Source: Halobacterium sp. R2-5 (GTDB lineage Archaea > Halobacteriota > Halobacteria > Halobacteriales > Halobacteriaceae). Taken from it: DNA of 64,000 nt. Positions 1 through 8,505 of the stretch are shown here, in pieces. The position numbers and the translations under genes were made by a program. The notes under the pieces are model-generated. The model made no database searches. It had not been told where the DNA came from and worked only from the letters and a program-made list of their open reading frames with translations. How positions within the stretch are numbered: the first letter of the stretch is position 1; each line of letters opens with the position of its first letter. The stretch is from positions 1,302,001 to 1,366,000 of the forward strand of contig NZ_JAANTH010000001.1 in NCBI RefSeq assembly GCF_011734195.1, in the 5' to 3' direction.

Positions 1-677
1 ATCCCGGCGAACCGGCGCACCGCGATCGAGCGGCGGACGTCGTTGCCGACCTCCGCCATCTGTAGCTCGAAGTACACGTCCGCGATGGAGCGGAACGGAC
101 CGATCGCCTCCTCGTCTACCGTACTGGGGTCCACGGTCAAAACGATGACCTTTCCTTTCGAGACCAGATCCCTGAAGAACGAAATAATTTCCAGGGCCGC
201 CTGGCGCTCGTCGTTCTGCCGGATGAGCGCCTCGAACTTCGGGTCGTTCCGGAGGATGGCGTCGAACGTGTCGATGATGACGACGTCCGCCTCCCACATC
301 TTCTCGGCCTCCATCAGGCGCTTCAGCAACTGCATCCGGCTGCCCTCGTCTTCCGTGCCGCGGAGCGTACTCCCACCTGAGTCGACGTCCGCCTGGAAGA
401 ACAGGAGGTTCTCGTTCAGGAGGTGCTCCTCGACGTCGTAGCTCAGGGAGTGCATCTGGTCGATGAACCCCCGCACCGTCAGCTCCGTCGACACCAGCGT
501 CACGGAGTGCTGTTCCTCGCAGAGGCCGTACGTGAGCCGCTGGCTCATCGCGGACTTCCCCGCGCCGTAGTCGCCCTCGATGAGAACGATGCTGCCGCCG
601 GGAATCCCGCCGCCGAGTTCGTTGTTCAGCCGATCGTGTCCGTCCAGACCGAGCGAGTAGAGGTTTCGCGTGCTCAT
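1..677 (-). CDS. arlH: Archaellum motor regulatory ATPase ArlH (FlaH), C-terminus cut off
   Basis: RecA/KaiC-like ATP-binding protein of the archaellum motor, acting with ArlI/ArlJ at the membrane and with the ArlCDE ring. Reading from ATG at 677 gives an N-terminus MSTRNLYSLGLDGHDRLNNE followed by a Walker A motif (EGDYGAGKSAMS, around residues 34-45). A Walker B-like stretch VVIIDTFDAIL lies further on. The last codons run off the window edge, so roughly 225 residues are visible. The start overlaps the arlG stop by 4 bp (ATGA), indicating translational coupling. arlI and arlJ would be expected next, outside the window. Confidence 0.93.
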   Translation of the reverse strand, partial: MSTRNLYSLGLDGHDRLNNELGGGIPGGSIVLIEGDYGAGKSAMSQRLTYGLCEEQHSVTLVSTELTVRGFIDQMHSLSYDVEEHLLNENLLFFQADVDSGGSTLRGTEDEGSRMQLLKRLMEAEKMWEADVVIIDTFDAILRNDPKFEALIRQNDERQAALEIISFFRDLVSKGKVIVLTVDPSTVDEEAIGPFRSIADVYFELQMAEVGNDVRRSIAVRRFAG

Positions 678-1126
678 GATGTTCTGAACTCCAGCACTTC
701 GCGGTCGCCGTTGACTATCACCACCACGCGGTGGTCGCCCGCAGTCAGGTTCCGCACGATCGTCACTTCCGCCACGTCGCCCGTCTGCCAGCTCTCGCCG
801 CCGATGACGTTCGCGTCCGACGGCGTGGCGTACTGTCCGTCGACGAGCACGTCGAACGTGCCGGGCTGGGCCGCTAGCGTCTGCGACCCCGTGTTCTTCA
901 CCAGCAACGTGATCGTCTCGTTGTCGCTGTCGTAGATCGAGGACGGCGTCCCGGGGTCGTTGATGAGTTCGACGTCCGTCCGGATCTCCTGGCTGACGTC
1001 GACGCTCCTGTCGCCGAGCGCGCCGCTCAGCCGCTGGACGCCGTTGGTCATCGTCCCCGCGACGGACGCCGCCACGAGGATGCTCGCGATGAAGATGATG
1101 AGCGTCGACGACGAGACGCTCGCCAT
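674..1126 (-). CDS. arlG: Archaellum stator/anchor protein ArlG (FlaG)
   Basis: 150-residue protein with an N-terminal hydrophobic helix (TLIIFIASILVAASVAGT, residues 8-25) followed by a beta-rich extracytoplasmic domain. ArlG and ArlF form the stator that contacts the S-layer from the pseudoperiplasm. The length and the single N-terminal membrane helix fit the family. The residues NTGSQTL and LVDGQY resemble the matching part of the neighbouring arlF product, as expected for these paralogues. The gene abuts arlF (start at 1126, arlF stop at 1127) and overlaps arlH by 4 bp. Confidence 0.9.
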   Translation of the reverse strand: MASVSSSTLIIFIASILVAASVAGTMTNGVQRLSGALGDRSVDVSQEIRTDVELINDPGTPSSIYDSDNETITLLVKNTGSQTLAAQPGTFDVLVDGQYATPSDANVIGGESWQTGDVAEVTIVRNLTAGDHRVVVIVNGDREVLEFRTS

Positions 1127-1576
1127 TCAGGCCACCTCCACGGCCTCGATATCCGTGACTCCGGAGCCCGTGACGACTTTCACGCGGTCGGGTTCGCTGT
1201 CCACGGCCACCGTGACGTTGTACGTCTCGCCGGGCAGCCACAGCGTCGTGTCCGACTTGCCCTCGACGTTCCAGTCGACGTAGCCGTCCCGCGGCTGGAA
1301 CTCTCCGTCCACGAGGACGTCGGTGTCGTTCACGGACAGCGTCGTCGACCCCGTGTTGGTCACGTTCACGGCCACGTACTCGTTTCCGCTGGCGTTGTAC
1401 TTCGCGTCGGTGACGTTCACGGCGGTGTTGCGCTGTTCGAGCATCTGCTCGCCGTGGCTGTCGTCGGCGTCCTGGACGCGCTCGTAGCCGTTGTACGCGG
1501 CCGAGTAGAGGATACCGACGCAGACGAACGCGGCAATGAACAGGATTGCCGCGGAGCCACTAACGCTGAATCCCAT
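1127..1576 (-). CDS. arlF: Archaellum stator protein ArlF (FlaF)
   Basis: 149 residues. The N-terminal membrane helix (AAILFIAAFVCVGILYSAAY) is followed by a beta-sandwich domain with NTGSTTLSVNDTDVLVDGE, parallel to ArlG. In the family this domain binds the S-layer and anchors the archaellum motor. The start at 1576 lies 17 bp inside the end of arlCE, so the gene is translated as part of the same operon. Context (arlCE upstream, arlG and arlH downstream) makes the assignment firm. Confidence 0.9.
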   Translation of the reverse strand: MGFSVSGSAAILFIAAFVCVGILYSAAYNGYERVQDADDSHGEQMLEQRNTAVNVTDAKYNASGNEYVAVNVTNTGSTTLSVNDTDVLVDGEFQPRDGYVDWNVEGKSDTTLWLPGETYNVTVAVDSEPDRVKVVTGSGVTDIEAVEVA

Positions 1577-3020
1577 TCCTGTGGAGGTCGTCGAAGCGGT
1601 CGACGATGGCGCGCTCGATGTTCTCGCTCGCCAGCTCGTCGATGTAGTCCAGACTCTCGAGGTGGTCGTCCATCGTCAGCTCGGTCGTCCCGAACTCCTC
1701 GCGGTAGAGGTAGTCGGAGTCGGTCAGCCCCTCGAGGTAGTCGAAGAGGTGGTCCCGGACCGGCTCGCCGATCCAGCCGATGCGCTCGTAGTAGTTCAGC
1801 GTCCGGACCGTGTTCTTCGGCCCGAACTCCGAGAGCAGGTAGTCCAGCCACTCCAGGGCGACCACGTCCGCGAGGTAGCCCGTCGGCGGCTCCGCGAGGT
1901 GCGGCTCGTCGCCGCCCGACGCGAACCCGAGACCCGGCGCCGCCGGTGCCGCGCCCGAGGACTCGTCGACGCCAGTGGACTCCGCTTCCTCCTCTTCCTC
2001 GAACTCGAACCCGCCGTCCTCGTCTTCGGTTTCGACCACCGCCTCGTCGTCGGCGTCAGGTTCGTCGTCGTCGACTTCCAGGTCCGAGTCGTCGAACCCG
2101 AGGTCGGACTCGTCGGCGGAGACCTCCGGCGCGTCTGCGGGCTCGTCCTCGACGGCCTCCGCGGGCTCGCCGTCCTCGTCTCCGGCCCAGTCGGCGTCCC
2201 CGGACTCGTACTCCTCTTTGAGCTCCTCGAAGGACGTCCCGCCGCCCCCGCCGTCTTCGGCGTCGTCCTCGCCGTCGTCGAGGTCGCCGAACTCCTCGTC
2301 GTCGTCCTCCTCGAGGTCGCCGAAGTCGTCCATCCCGCCGTCGAGGTCGTCTCCTTCCTCGAAGCCACCCACGTCGTCTTCCTCCTCGAATTCGCCCATG
2401 CCGTCGTCGAGGTCGTCCGGCTCGTCGTCGAGGCCCTCGTCGAACGCGTCGTCTTCGAAGAAGTCGTCGGCGTCCGCGTCCGCGATGTCCGTGTCGAGGT
2501 CCTCCTCGGCAGCGGCCGCCTCGTCCTCACCCTCGTCGTCGTCGAAGAGGCCGAAGCTGTCGGCGCCCCCGCCGCCCATCGCGTCCGCGTTCACGTCGTC
2601 CACGAACGGGTTGACGCCGCGGGTCACCATCTCGTAGATCTCCAGGAGCTTCCGGACGTTCTCCTCGACGTCCTCGACGCTCTCGCTGATCTGTTCGTTC
2701 TCGCTGCGGACGGTGTTGGCTTTCGACGCGACGTTCGACACTTCCGTTTCGAGCTCTTCGATGCGGTGTTCGAGCTCGTTCACGGACGAGTCCGGGGCGC
2801 CCGCACCACCGCCCCCGCCACCGCCGTCCATGTCGTCGAAGGACCCGAACTCGTCGTCGAAGTCGTCGTCGAACTCCTCGTCGTCGACGCCGAACTCCTC
2901 GTCGCCGCCGGAGTCCCCCGACCCCTCCTCGTCGTCGTCGAGCCAACTGGCCATTCCGACGGCCAGCGCCCCGAGCTGCACGAAGACGAGCGCAGCCGGG
3001 GTGAGGTGGATAAACTTCAT
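1560..3020 (-). CDS. arlCE: Archaellum cytosolic ring fusion protein ArlCE (FlaCE)
   Basis: 486-residue haloarchaeal fusion of ArlC and ArlE, part of the cytoplasmic ring that receives the chemotaxis signal through CheF. In order: a hydrophobic N-terminus (residues 1-23), an acidic low-complexity stretch, a coiled coil (about 80-135) ending in LLEIYEMVTRGVNPF, which is the ArlC signature, a very acidic Asp/Glu linker of about 220 residues, and a C-terminal ArlE domain starting near PPTGYLADVVALEWLDYLL. The ATG at 3020 is supported by a TATA-like box centred about 28 nt upstream. A second in-frame ATG at 2954 (MASWLDDD) would remove the hydrophobic segment and remains an alternative start. Confidence 0.88.
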   Translation of the reverse strand: MKFIHLTPAALVFVQLGALAVGMASWLDDDEEGSGDSGGDEEFGVDDEEFDDDFDDEFGSFDDMDGGGGGGGAGAPDSSVNELEHRIEELETEVSNVASKANTVRSENEQISESVEDVEENVRKLLEIYEMVTRGVNPFVDDVNADAMGGGGADSFGLFDDDEGEDEAAAAEEDLDTDIADADADDFFEDDAFDEGLDDEPDDLDDGMGEFEEEDDVGGFEEGDDLDGGMDDFGDLEEDDDEEFGDLDDGEDDAEDGGGGGTSFEELKEEYESGDADWAGDEDGEPAEAVEDEPADAPEVSADESDLGFDDSDLEVDDDEPDADDEAVVETEDEDGGFEFEEEEEAESTGVDESSGAAPAAPGLGFASGGDEPHLAEPPTGYLADVVALEWLDYLLSEFGPKNTVRTLNYYERIGWIGEPVRDHLFDYLEGLTDSDYLYREEFGTTELTMDDHLESLDYIDELASENIERAIVDRFDDLHRNGIQR

Positions 3021-3045
3021 TCGGAGTGATACAGGTGCTCCGCAC

Positions 3046-3054
3046 GTAATTAAT
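3046..3054 (-). promoter_or_regulatory. TATA-like box of the arlCE operon
   Basis: On the minus strand the box reads ATTAATTAC, the only AT-rich patch in the arlD-arlCE intergenic region. Its centre is about 28 nt above the ATG at 3020, the spacing expected for a leaderless archaeal mRNA. It implies that arlCE-F-G-H has its own promoter separate from the transducer-arlD pair. Confidence 0.5.
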
Positions 3055-3191
3055 GTTCTCCCCCAGTTCTCAAAACGATGAATTGGTAAACGACTCCCTA
3101 CCAGCCGGCAGCGGACGTTAGCTGGCCGAAGGGCTGTCGAGGGAGACGGACACGGCAAACGTGACGGAACGTTGAGAACTATGTCGCCGCG

Positions 3192-3662
3192 TCACTCCAT
3201 CGACGAGAGCCGCGCGATGAACACGAGGCTGAGCACGTGGTCGGCCATCTCGAAGTCCGAGTGCGCCTCCTCGTCGGCCGGCCCCGCGAACCCGCGGACG
3301 TGGTCGCGGAGCTCCTCCGCTGCGTCCTCGCCCACCCAGCCGATGGACTCGTAGTAGTCGACGGCGTCCAGCGAGCGCTTCACGCCGCCGCGCTCCAGCA
3401 GGAACTCCAGCCACTCGAACAGCGTGATCTCGGCGGCGTACTTCCCCGGCATCGACTCCAGGTACGGGCGCTGGAGGTTCTCCTCGCTCGCGCTCGAGTG
3501 CATAAAGAGCAGCTGCTTGAGCTGGCTCGACCGGATGGCCTCGTCGGCCGCCTGCTCGTGCTCGGTCAGTCGCGCTTTCAGCTCGCGGATGTTCTGGCCG
3601 TCGCCCTGGCGGGCGGCGCTCCGCAGCTCCTCGGGGTCGTACTCGCGTGGGTTCAGTGTCAT
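3192..3662 (-). CDS. arlD: Archaellum ring protein ArlD (FlaD/E domain)
   Basis: 156 residues. The C-terminal half contains the ArlD/ArlE domain pattern: [20 protein letters not shown], then [17 protein letters not shown], matching the C-terminal domain of the downstream arlCE product (VVALEWLDYLL and YYERIGWIGE). ArlD is a partner of ArlCE in the cytosolic motor ring and a CheF-interacting component in haloarchaea. The start at 3662 overlaps the preceding transducer stop by 4 bp (ATGA). A gap of about 170 bp with a TATA-like box separates it from arlCE. Confidence 0.88.
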   Translation of the reverse strand: MTLNPREYDPEELRSAARQGDGQNIRELKARLTEHEQAADEAIRSSQLKQLLFMHSSASEENLQRPYLESMPGKYAAEITLFEWLEFLLERGGVKRSLDAVDYYESIGWVGEDAAEELRDHVRGFAGPADEEAHSDFEMADHVLSLVFIARLSSME

Positions 3663-5551
3663 TGCTCGGTCTCCTCGGTGAGCCGCTCGTCACTCGACGT
3701 CAGCTGGTCGACGCTGTCGTCCAGGTCGCGGACGGCCGCCGACTGCTCGTTGGTCGCGTCCACGATGCGCTGGGACGCGTCCGACGCCTGCTCTGCCTGG
3801 TCTTGGATCTCCTCGATGGTAACGATGACGTCTTCGACCGTGTTGGCCTGTTCGTCGTTCGCGCGCGCGACCTCCGTGATTCCCGTGGCGGCCTCGTCGA
3901 CCGCGTCCGCGATCTCCTCGAGTGCGGTGAGCGCGTCGTCGATCTCGTCGCCCGCGCGGTAGATCTGTTCGTGGGACTCCTCGACGGCGACGACAGTCTC
4001 GTTGGCCTGCTGCTGGACCTCGTCGATGCTGCCCGCGATGCGTTCGGTGTGCTCGCGAGTCTCGTTGGCCAACTGCTTGACCTCGTCGGCGACGACCTCG
4101 AACCCGCTGCCCGCTTCGCCCGCGCGTGCGGCCTCGATGTTCGCGTTCAGCGCGAGCAGGTTCGTCTGGTCGGCGACCTCCGCGATGACGTCGACGACCT
4201 CCTCGATCTCGTCCATCTTCTCCTCGAGCTCGGAGACGCTGTCCACGAGGTCGTCGCTGATGTCGATGACCTCGTCGGTCGCCTGACTCGCGCCCTCGCT
4301 GGCGTCCAGACCGTTCTCCGCGGCGGTCTGGGCCTGCTCGGCGGCCGCGGCGACCTGGTCGGAGCTCGCCGCGACCTCCTGCATGCTCGCGGAGAAGTTC
4401 TGCATCTCGCTGGCCGCGTCCGAGAGCATCTCGTTCTGCTGACCGACCGTCTCCGCGATCTCGTTGGCGTCCTCGGTCGCGCGCCGAATCGACGCCGCCA
4501 GCTCCTGGGTCCGCCCGTCGACCTGGCCGACGAGCCGCTCGAACTCGTCGGCCATCTCGTTCAGGTCGTCGACAACGCCGAGCAGGCGCTCGTCGATGAC
4601 GCCGTCCTGCTCGTAGGACGCGCGGCGTTCCAGGTGGCCGTTCGACAGCGCGTCGATGGTCGAGCTGAGCTCCGCGACGAGGTCCTCGACCGCTTCCGTC
4701 CGCCGAACGTCCTCGGTGCGGTCCTCGACGGTCTCCACGACGGCGACCAGTTCGTCCCCGTCGAAGATGGGGTTCGCCGAGAACCGGATCTCGCGCTCCT
4801 CCCCGTCCGCGGTCACCATCGTACTGCTGTCCACGTATCCGTCGCCGGACTCGGCGCGCTCGAGGCCGAACTCGACGTCCGCGCTCTCCGGCGCCTCGAC
4901 GACCTTGTCCGCGAGCGTCTGGGCGCGCCGGCCGTCGGGGTAGAACCCCTCGCTGGCGTGGCTCATTCCGACGGCCTCCTCGGACGGACACTCCGTGAGG
5001 TCCGCGAGCGCGTCGTTCCACGCGACGACCTCGCCGTCGGCGTCGAGCATGAACACGGGAACGCCGACCCCGTCGAGCAGGTCGTCGTCCTCGACGTTCA
5101 TCTCCGCCGTACCGTCGCCGAACGCCGCGACTCCCGCCGCGGCGTCCTCGACGACGGCGTCCAGGCCAGTCCGGAGTTCGCTCTCTGCCCGCTCAAGCGC
5201 CTGTTCGTCGACACCCTCCTCGCGCAGCCGGTCGAACACGGACCGGACGACGCCGTCGACGGCGGCGTCGTGCGCGGCGACGAACTCCGACGCGTCCACG
5301 TCTGCGGCCTCGTAGGCGGGGACGTACGTCTCCGTTTCCGGACCGGTCTCGTCGAGGAGCCCACCGAGGTGTTCGCGCGCGTCGTCCGGCAGAGCCGGGT
5401 CGAGGCGAGCTCCCTCGACCTCGTAGCCGTCTCGGACGGCCGCGACGTGTCTGTTCTGGCCGCCGAAGGAGAACTCGCCGGTGTCGGTGCCGCCGTCCGT
5501 CGCCGGCTGCTCCGACCCCCGGCCGAGCAGCTTTCGAAGCGTACCCAGCAT
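3659..5551 (-). CDS. htr15: Soluble methyl-accepting transducer, HtrXV-like
   Basis: About 630 residues. No transmembrane helix is visible, so it should be cytosolic. An N-terminal helical domain (about residues 40-160) is followed by a PAS domain ([35 protein letters not shown]), a HAMP-like stretch ([13 protein letters not shown]) and an MCP signalling domain. The hairpin tip core [20 protein letters not shown] is the CheA/CheW-binding signature. ATG 5551 was chosen because a TATA box at 5576-5586 lies 25-30 nt upstream; earlier in-frame ATGs lie above that promoter. The stop overlaps arlD. The symbol follows position beside the archaellum genes as in Halobacterium; the stimulus is not visible. 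Confidence 0.82.
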   Translation of the reverse strand: MLGTLRKLLGRGSEQPATDGGTDTGEFSFGGQNRHVAAVRDGYEVEGARLDPALPDDAREHLGGLLDETGPETETYVPAYEAADVDASEFVAAHDAAVDGVVRSVFDRLREEGVDEQALERAESELRTGLDAVVEDAAAGVAAFGDGTAEMNVEDDDLLDGVGVPVFMLDADGEVVAWNDALADLTECPSEEAVGMSHASEGFYPDGRRAQTLADKVVEAPESADVEFGLERAESGDGYVDSSTMVTADGEEREIRFSANPIFDGDELVAVVETVEDRTEDVRRTEAVEDLVAELSSTIDALSNGHLERRASYEQDGVIDERLLGVVDDLNEMADEFERLVGQVDGRTQELAASIRRATEDANEIAETVGQQNEMLSDAASEMQNFSASMQEVAASSDQVAAAAEQAQTAAENGLDASEGASQATDEVIDISDDLVDSVSELEEKMDEIEEVVDVIAEVADQTNLLALNANIEAARAGEAGSGFEVVADEVKQLANETREHTERIAGSIDEVQQQANETVVAVEESHEQIYRAGDEIDDALTALEEIADAVDEAATGITEVARANDEQANTVEDVIVTIEEIQDQAEQASDASQRIVDATNEQSAAVRDLDDSVDQLTSSDERLTEETEQ

Positions 5552-5575
5552 TCGTGGCCGAAGACGAGCCAAGTA

Positions 5576-5586
5576 GCTATAAAAGG
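5576..5586 (-). promoter_or_regulatory. TATA box for the transducer-arlD operon
   Basis: Minus-strand sequence CCTTTTATAGC, a strong archaeal BRE/TATA match, placed 25-35 nt above ATG 5551. This gives a leaderless or near-leaderless transcript and decides the transducer start. Confidence 0.65.
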
Positions 5587-5639
5587 TTTCCCCCACGGTT
5601 ACCAATTCGAATAATCGCGCCCGCTACACGTCGCGGCCG

Positions 5640-5873
5640 TCACGCGTGCGTGAGAACAACTAACCGCTCCGGCTCTCGAACGAGACAGACGTCCACCGAC
5701 GCGCCCGGCGACAGCTGGCACGTGCGATCGCTGGTCGCCAGCGCCTCCGCGAACGGTTCGCCACAGACCGGGCACGCGACGTCGTCCCTGTTCTCGAACA
5801 CGCGCTCGCCGCCCGTGTCCCGTAGCAGTTTCACGCGGTGCCTGACGGCCTCGAAGTCGAGTGTGTCGCCCAT
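5640..5873 (-). CDS. Small zinc-binding flagella-cluster protein
   Basis: 77 residues from ATG 5873. A helical N-terminus (TLDFEAVRHRVKLLRDTGG) precedes a zinc-ribbon-like part with CPVCGEPF and later cysteines (RTCQLSPG, DVCLV). Haloarchaeal archaellum clusters commonly carry such a small protein of unknown role. A TATA-like box (GCTAAACG on the minus strand, near 5896-5903) lies at leaderless distance. It is divergent from the archaellin genes, sharing their 150-bp control region. Confidence 0.7.
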   Translation of the reverse strand: MGDTLDFEAVRHRVKLLRDTGGERVFENRDDVACPVCGEPFAEALATSDRTCQLSPGASVDVCLVREPERLVVLTHA

Positions 5874-5954
5874 GCACGCGACCACGGTTCCCCCACGTTT
5901 AGCTCTTAGCGGTCGGTTACCGCGTTTTTCACGGCTGATAACCGGGGGCGTACC

Positions 5955-5964
5955 TTTTAGTATA
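5955..5964 (+). promoter_or_regulatory. Archaellin promoter
   Basis: TTTTAGTATA upstream of the first archaellin, a good BRE/TATA candidate. The ATG at 6030 is about 70 nt further on, so the mRNA should have a roughly 40-nt leader, unlike most genes here. The leader holds an inverted repeat near 5995-6008 (ACCCG/CGGGT) that could form a small hairpin. Confidence 0.5.
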
Positions 5965-6029
5965 GTTCCCGATTCGTTGCGGGTGAGCCCCAGAAACCCG
6001 TCCCGGGTGGGGGCAGAGAAACCAAACCA

Positions 6030-6163
6030 ATGTTCGAATTCATCAACGACGAGGACGAGCGCGGTCAAGTGGGGATCGGGACGCTCATCGTGTTCATCGC
6101 GATGGTCCTGGTCGCCGCGATCGCCGCCGGCGTCCTCATCAACACCGCGGGTGTCCTCCAGAC
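6030..6163 (+). repeat. 134-bp perfect repeat, copy 1 (archaellin N-terminus)
   Basis: Positions 6030-6163 and 6798-6931 are identical base for base, including third codon positions, and then diverge. The perfect stretch covers the signal peptide and the filament core helix. This points to recent duplication or gene conversion. Confidence 0.9.
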
Positions 6164-6788
6164 CCAAGCCGAGGACACCGGTGCAGACAGTACCGATCAG
6201 GTCGCGAACAACATCAACGTCATCGGCGCAGTCGGTGAAGTGAACGACGCCAGCGAGGCTACGTTCAACGACACGCGGGTCTACGAGATCCGGACGACGG
6301 TCCAGAAGTCGCCAGGCGCAGGTGACATCGACCTCTCGGGGCTGAGCATCCAGTACGTCGGCCCGAACGGGTTCGGTAACCTCGTCCACATCAGCGAGAA
6401 GAACACGTCTCAGGCGGACGTTTCGAACGTGTACTTCGTGCAGGCAATCACCGCGGAAACCGAGGAAGACACGGTGATGACCTCCGAGAGCGACCGCTAC
6501 GAGATCGTCATCCCGACTGGCACTTACTGGAACAATAGTAGCAACACGATTCAGAACGCGACCCTCGACAACGGTGGCGTTGAGGTGGCCACGGGCGCCT
6601 ACGAGAGTGGCGACGATATCGATGCCGACCCCTCCAGCGTCGACATCGACAACACGGACCTCGACCTCCTTCAGGAGAGCGACCGCGTCGAGCTGACCGT
6701 CACGACGGACTCCGGTTCGCAGCGCTACGTGAACCTCCGCGTCCCGTCCTCGCTCGTCGGTGACGAGGGCGGCACGGTCACGCTGTAA
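6030..6788 (+). CDS. Archaellin, first of two tandem copies
   Basis: 252-residue archaellum filament subunit. The class III signal peptide [12 protein letters not shown] is followed by [19 protein letters not shown]; the archaeal prepilin peptidase would cut after the glycine at residue 12. The hydrophobic helix forms the filament core, and the variable surface domain carries N-glycosylation sequons (NTS, NSS, NAT). The C-terminus [11 protein letters not shown] is typical. The next archaellin starts 9 bp after the stop, so both are probably co-transcribed. The name cannot be assigned to A or B type from sequence alone. Confidence 0.93.
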   Translation: MFEFINDEDERGQVGIGTLIVFIAMVLVAAIAAGVLINTAGVLQTQAEDTGADSTDQVANNINVIGAVGEVNDASEATFNDTRVYEIRTTVQKSPGAGDIDLSGLSIQYVGPNGFGNLVHISEKNTSQADVSNVYFVQAITAETEEDTVMTSESDRYEIVIPTGTYWNNSSNTIQNATLDNGGVEVATGAYESGDDIDADPSSVDIDNTDLDLLQESDRVELTVTTDSGSQRYVNLRVPSSLVGDEGGTVTL

Positions 6789-6797
6789 ACTAGAACA

Positions 6798-6931
6798 ATG
6801 TTCGAATTCATCAACGACGAGGACGAGCGCGGTCAAGTGGGGATCGGGACGCTCATCGTGTTCATCGCGATGGTCCTGGTCGCCGCGATCGCCGCCGGCG
6901 TCCTCATCAACACCGCGGGTGTCCTCCAGAC
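6798..6931 (+). repeat. 134-bp perfect repeat, copy 2 (archaellin N-terminus)
   Basis: Second copy of the repeat at 6030-6163. A further near-identical block follows (ACCGATCAGGTCGCGAACAA in both), so the conversion tract may be patchy. Confidence 0.9.
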
Positions 6932-7622
6932 GCAGGCCGAGGACACCGGACAGGACAGCACCGATCAGGTCGCGAACAACATCAACGTCATCGGCGCAGT
7001 CGGTGACATCTCCGAGACGGACGGCACCGCACCGCCGATCCTGAACACGACGGACCAGTCCAGCACCCAGAACTTCACGACCTTCGAGAACACGACCGAC
7101 CAACCGAAGGCACACACCATCCGGCTCGCCGTCCAGAAGTCGCCGGGTGCCGCGGACATCGACCTCTCCGGGCTGAGCATCCAGTACGTCGGCGGGGACT
7201 CGTTCGCGAACCTCGTCCACGCCACGCAGGCTGACGCGCCCGTCGTGACGAACGTCAGCGACGAACTGGTCATCGAGGACGGGAACAACGGCGAAGCCGC
7301 CTACTTCGTCAGCAAGATCACCGCCGAGAGCGACGACACGGTGATGACCTCCGAGAGCGACCGCTACGAGATCGTCATCCCGCTCCAGCAGGCGTACAAC
7401 ACGAGCGCCGACTCGGCGACCAATGTCGATCAGGAAGACGTCGGTAGTTCCATCGACTCGCTGAACTCCGACGAAGGCTACGACAACAGCAAGCTCGGCC
7501 TCCTCGACGAGGGCGACGTCGCCGAGCTGACGATTACGACGGAGTCCGGTTCGCAGCGCTACGCGAACCTCCAGGTTCCTGACTCGCTCGTCGGCGACGA
7601 AGGCAGCACGGTCCAGCTGTAA
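6798..7622 (+). CDS. Archaellin, second tandem copy
   Basis: 274 residues with the same signal peptide and core helix as its neighbour. It differs mainly in a central insert ([20 protein letters not shown] and following residues) and in a longer surface loop near [12 protein letters not shown]. Sequons such as NTT, NFT and NVS are present. No promoter fits in the 9-bp gap, so expression probably depends on the promoter at 5955. A T-rich run after the stop (about 7642-7651) is a plausible terminator. Confidence 0.93.
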   Translation: MFEFINDEDERGQVGIGTLIVFIAMVLVAAIAAGVLINTAGVLQTQAEDTGQDSTDQVANNINVIGAVGDISETDGTAPPILNTTDQSSTQNFTTFENTTDQPKAHTIRLAVQKSPGAADIDLSGLSIQYVGGDSFANLVHATQADAPVVTNVSDELVIEDGNNGEAAYFVSKITAESDDTVMTSESDRYEIVIPLQQAYNTSADSATNVDQEDVGSSIDSLNSDEGYDNSKLGLLDEGDVAELTITTESGSQRYANLQVPDSLVGDEGSTVQL

Positions 7623-7700
7623 TCGGCTCCACTCGGCTTTCCACTTTTTTCGCGTGCGTCAGGTCGAACAGCGATAGCGACAGCAGAACAGACCGGAACG

Positions 7701-8366
7701 CTACTCGGAGGTGTCAGTCGGCGACGCCGTCGTGGTGTTATCCGCCGTCTCGTTTTCGAGCGCTTCGTCGGTGTAGCCGCTCGCGAACACGGTGTTGAGG
7801 AGTTCGGTGCCGTCCCACTCGCCGCCGTTGTACTTCTCGACCCACTCGCGGCGCACGAGGTAGCCGTCGGGTTGCTCGGCGGCCTCGTTGGGGTTCTCGA
7901 TGTGGGCGTGGACGACGTCGGCTTCGTCGCCGTCCTGGGCGACGTACTCGGCGTACATGCGCGCCATCTGGCCGACCTCTCGGACGTGCTGGCGCTGGGG
8001 CGGAACGTCCTCGACTTCCTCAGTTCGCGAGCGATACGAGATCTCGACGGCAGCGGCGTCGGGAGAGTAGACGAACTCCGTGACGTCGAGGCGCGCGTTC
8101 TCCGCGCCGCTGTTCTCGAGGATGTAGTGGAACTCGCCGAGCGTCGCCGTCCCGTCTTCGTTGGGTTCCGTCGGTTCGACAGTCCGCGTCTGGTTCGGGT
8201 CCGAGTCGCCGAGTACGGCGTAGCTAATGCCGAGGACGGAGCCGAGGCCGATACCGGCTGCACCGACAACCATCGTCCGCCGGGAGACGTCGAGCGGGCC
8301 TGTGTCGTCCCCTCCGGACTCGGAGTTCGGTGGGCTACTGGGCGTCACACCGTCGTCTTCGCTCAT
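7701..8366 (-). CDS. Tat-signal or membrane-anchored haloarchaeal protein of unknown function
   Basis: 221 residues. After an acidic Ser/Gly-rich head comes SRRTMVVGAAGIGLGSVLG, a twin-arginine motif followed by a hydrophobic segment (residues 28-52), so it is exported or anchored facing outwards. The soluble part has no recognised motif: EFHYILENSGAENARLDVTE, then a helical middle with RQHVREVGQMARMYAEYV. The C-terminus is Thr-rich. It sits between the archaellins and the HEAT protein and is read in the opposite direction. A TATA-like box near 8388-8394 fits a leaderless start at 8366. Confidence 0.65.
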   Translation of the reverse strand: MSEDDGVTPSSPPNSESGGDDTGPLDVSRRTMVVGAAGIGLGSVLGISYAVLGDSDPNQTRTVEPTEPNEDGTATLGEFHYILENSGAENARLDVTEFVYSPDAAAVEISYRSRTEEVEDVPPQRQHVREVGQMARMYAEYVAQDGDEADVVHAHIENPNEAAEQPDGYLVRREWVEKYNGGEWDGTELLNTVFASGYTDEALENETADNTTTASPTDTSE

Positions 8367-8505
8367 GGCGGCGCCTATGCGACCGGTGTATTTGTCGCTT
8401 GGGTCCTCGTGTTAGGAGGACGGACAGTCTCGTAGGGCTCGGGAGGAGGGCGTGGCGCACAGGCACCAACACCGACTTATGCGTTCTCTCCGTAGCGCCG
8501 CGATA

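Noticed and set aside
1454-3081. Long plus-strand reading frames opposite arlCE
   Set aside because: Serine/arginine or valine-rich shadow translations of the Asp/Glu-rich linker; the minus frame has recognised domains and a promoter.
3647-5614. 655-codon plus-strand frame
   Set aside because: Antisense of the transducer gene; high GC makes long shadows common. The minus frame has the full MCP signature.
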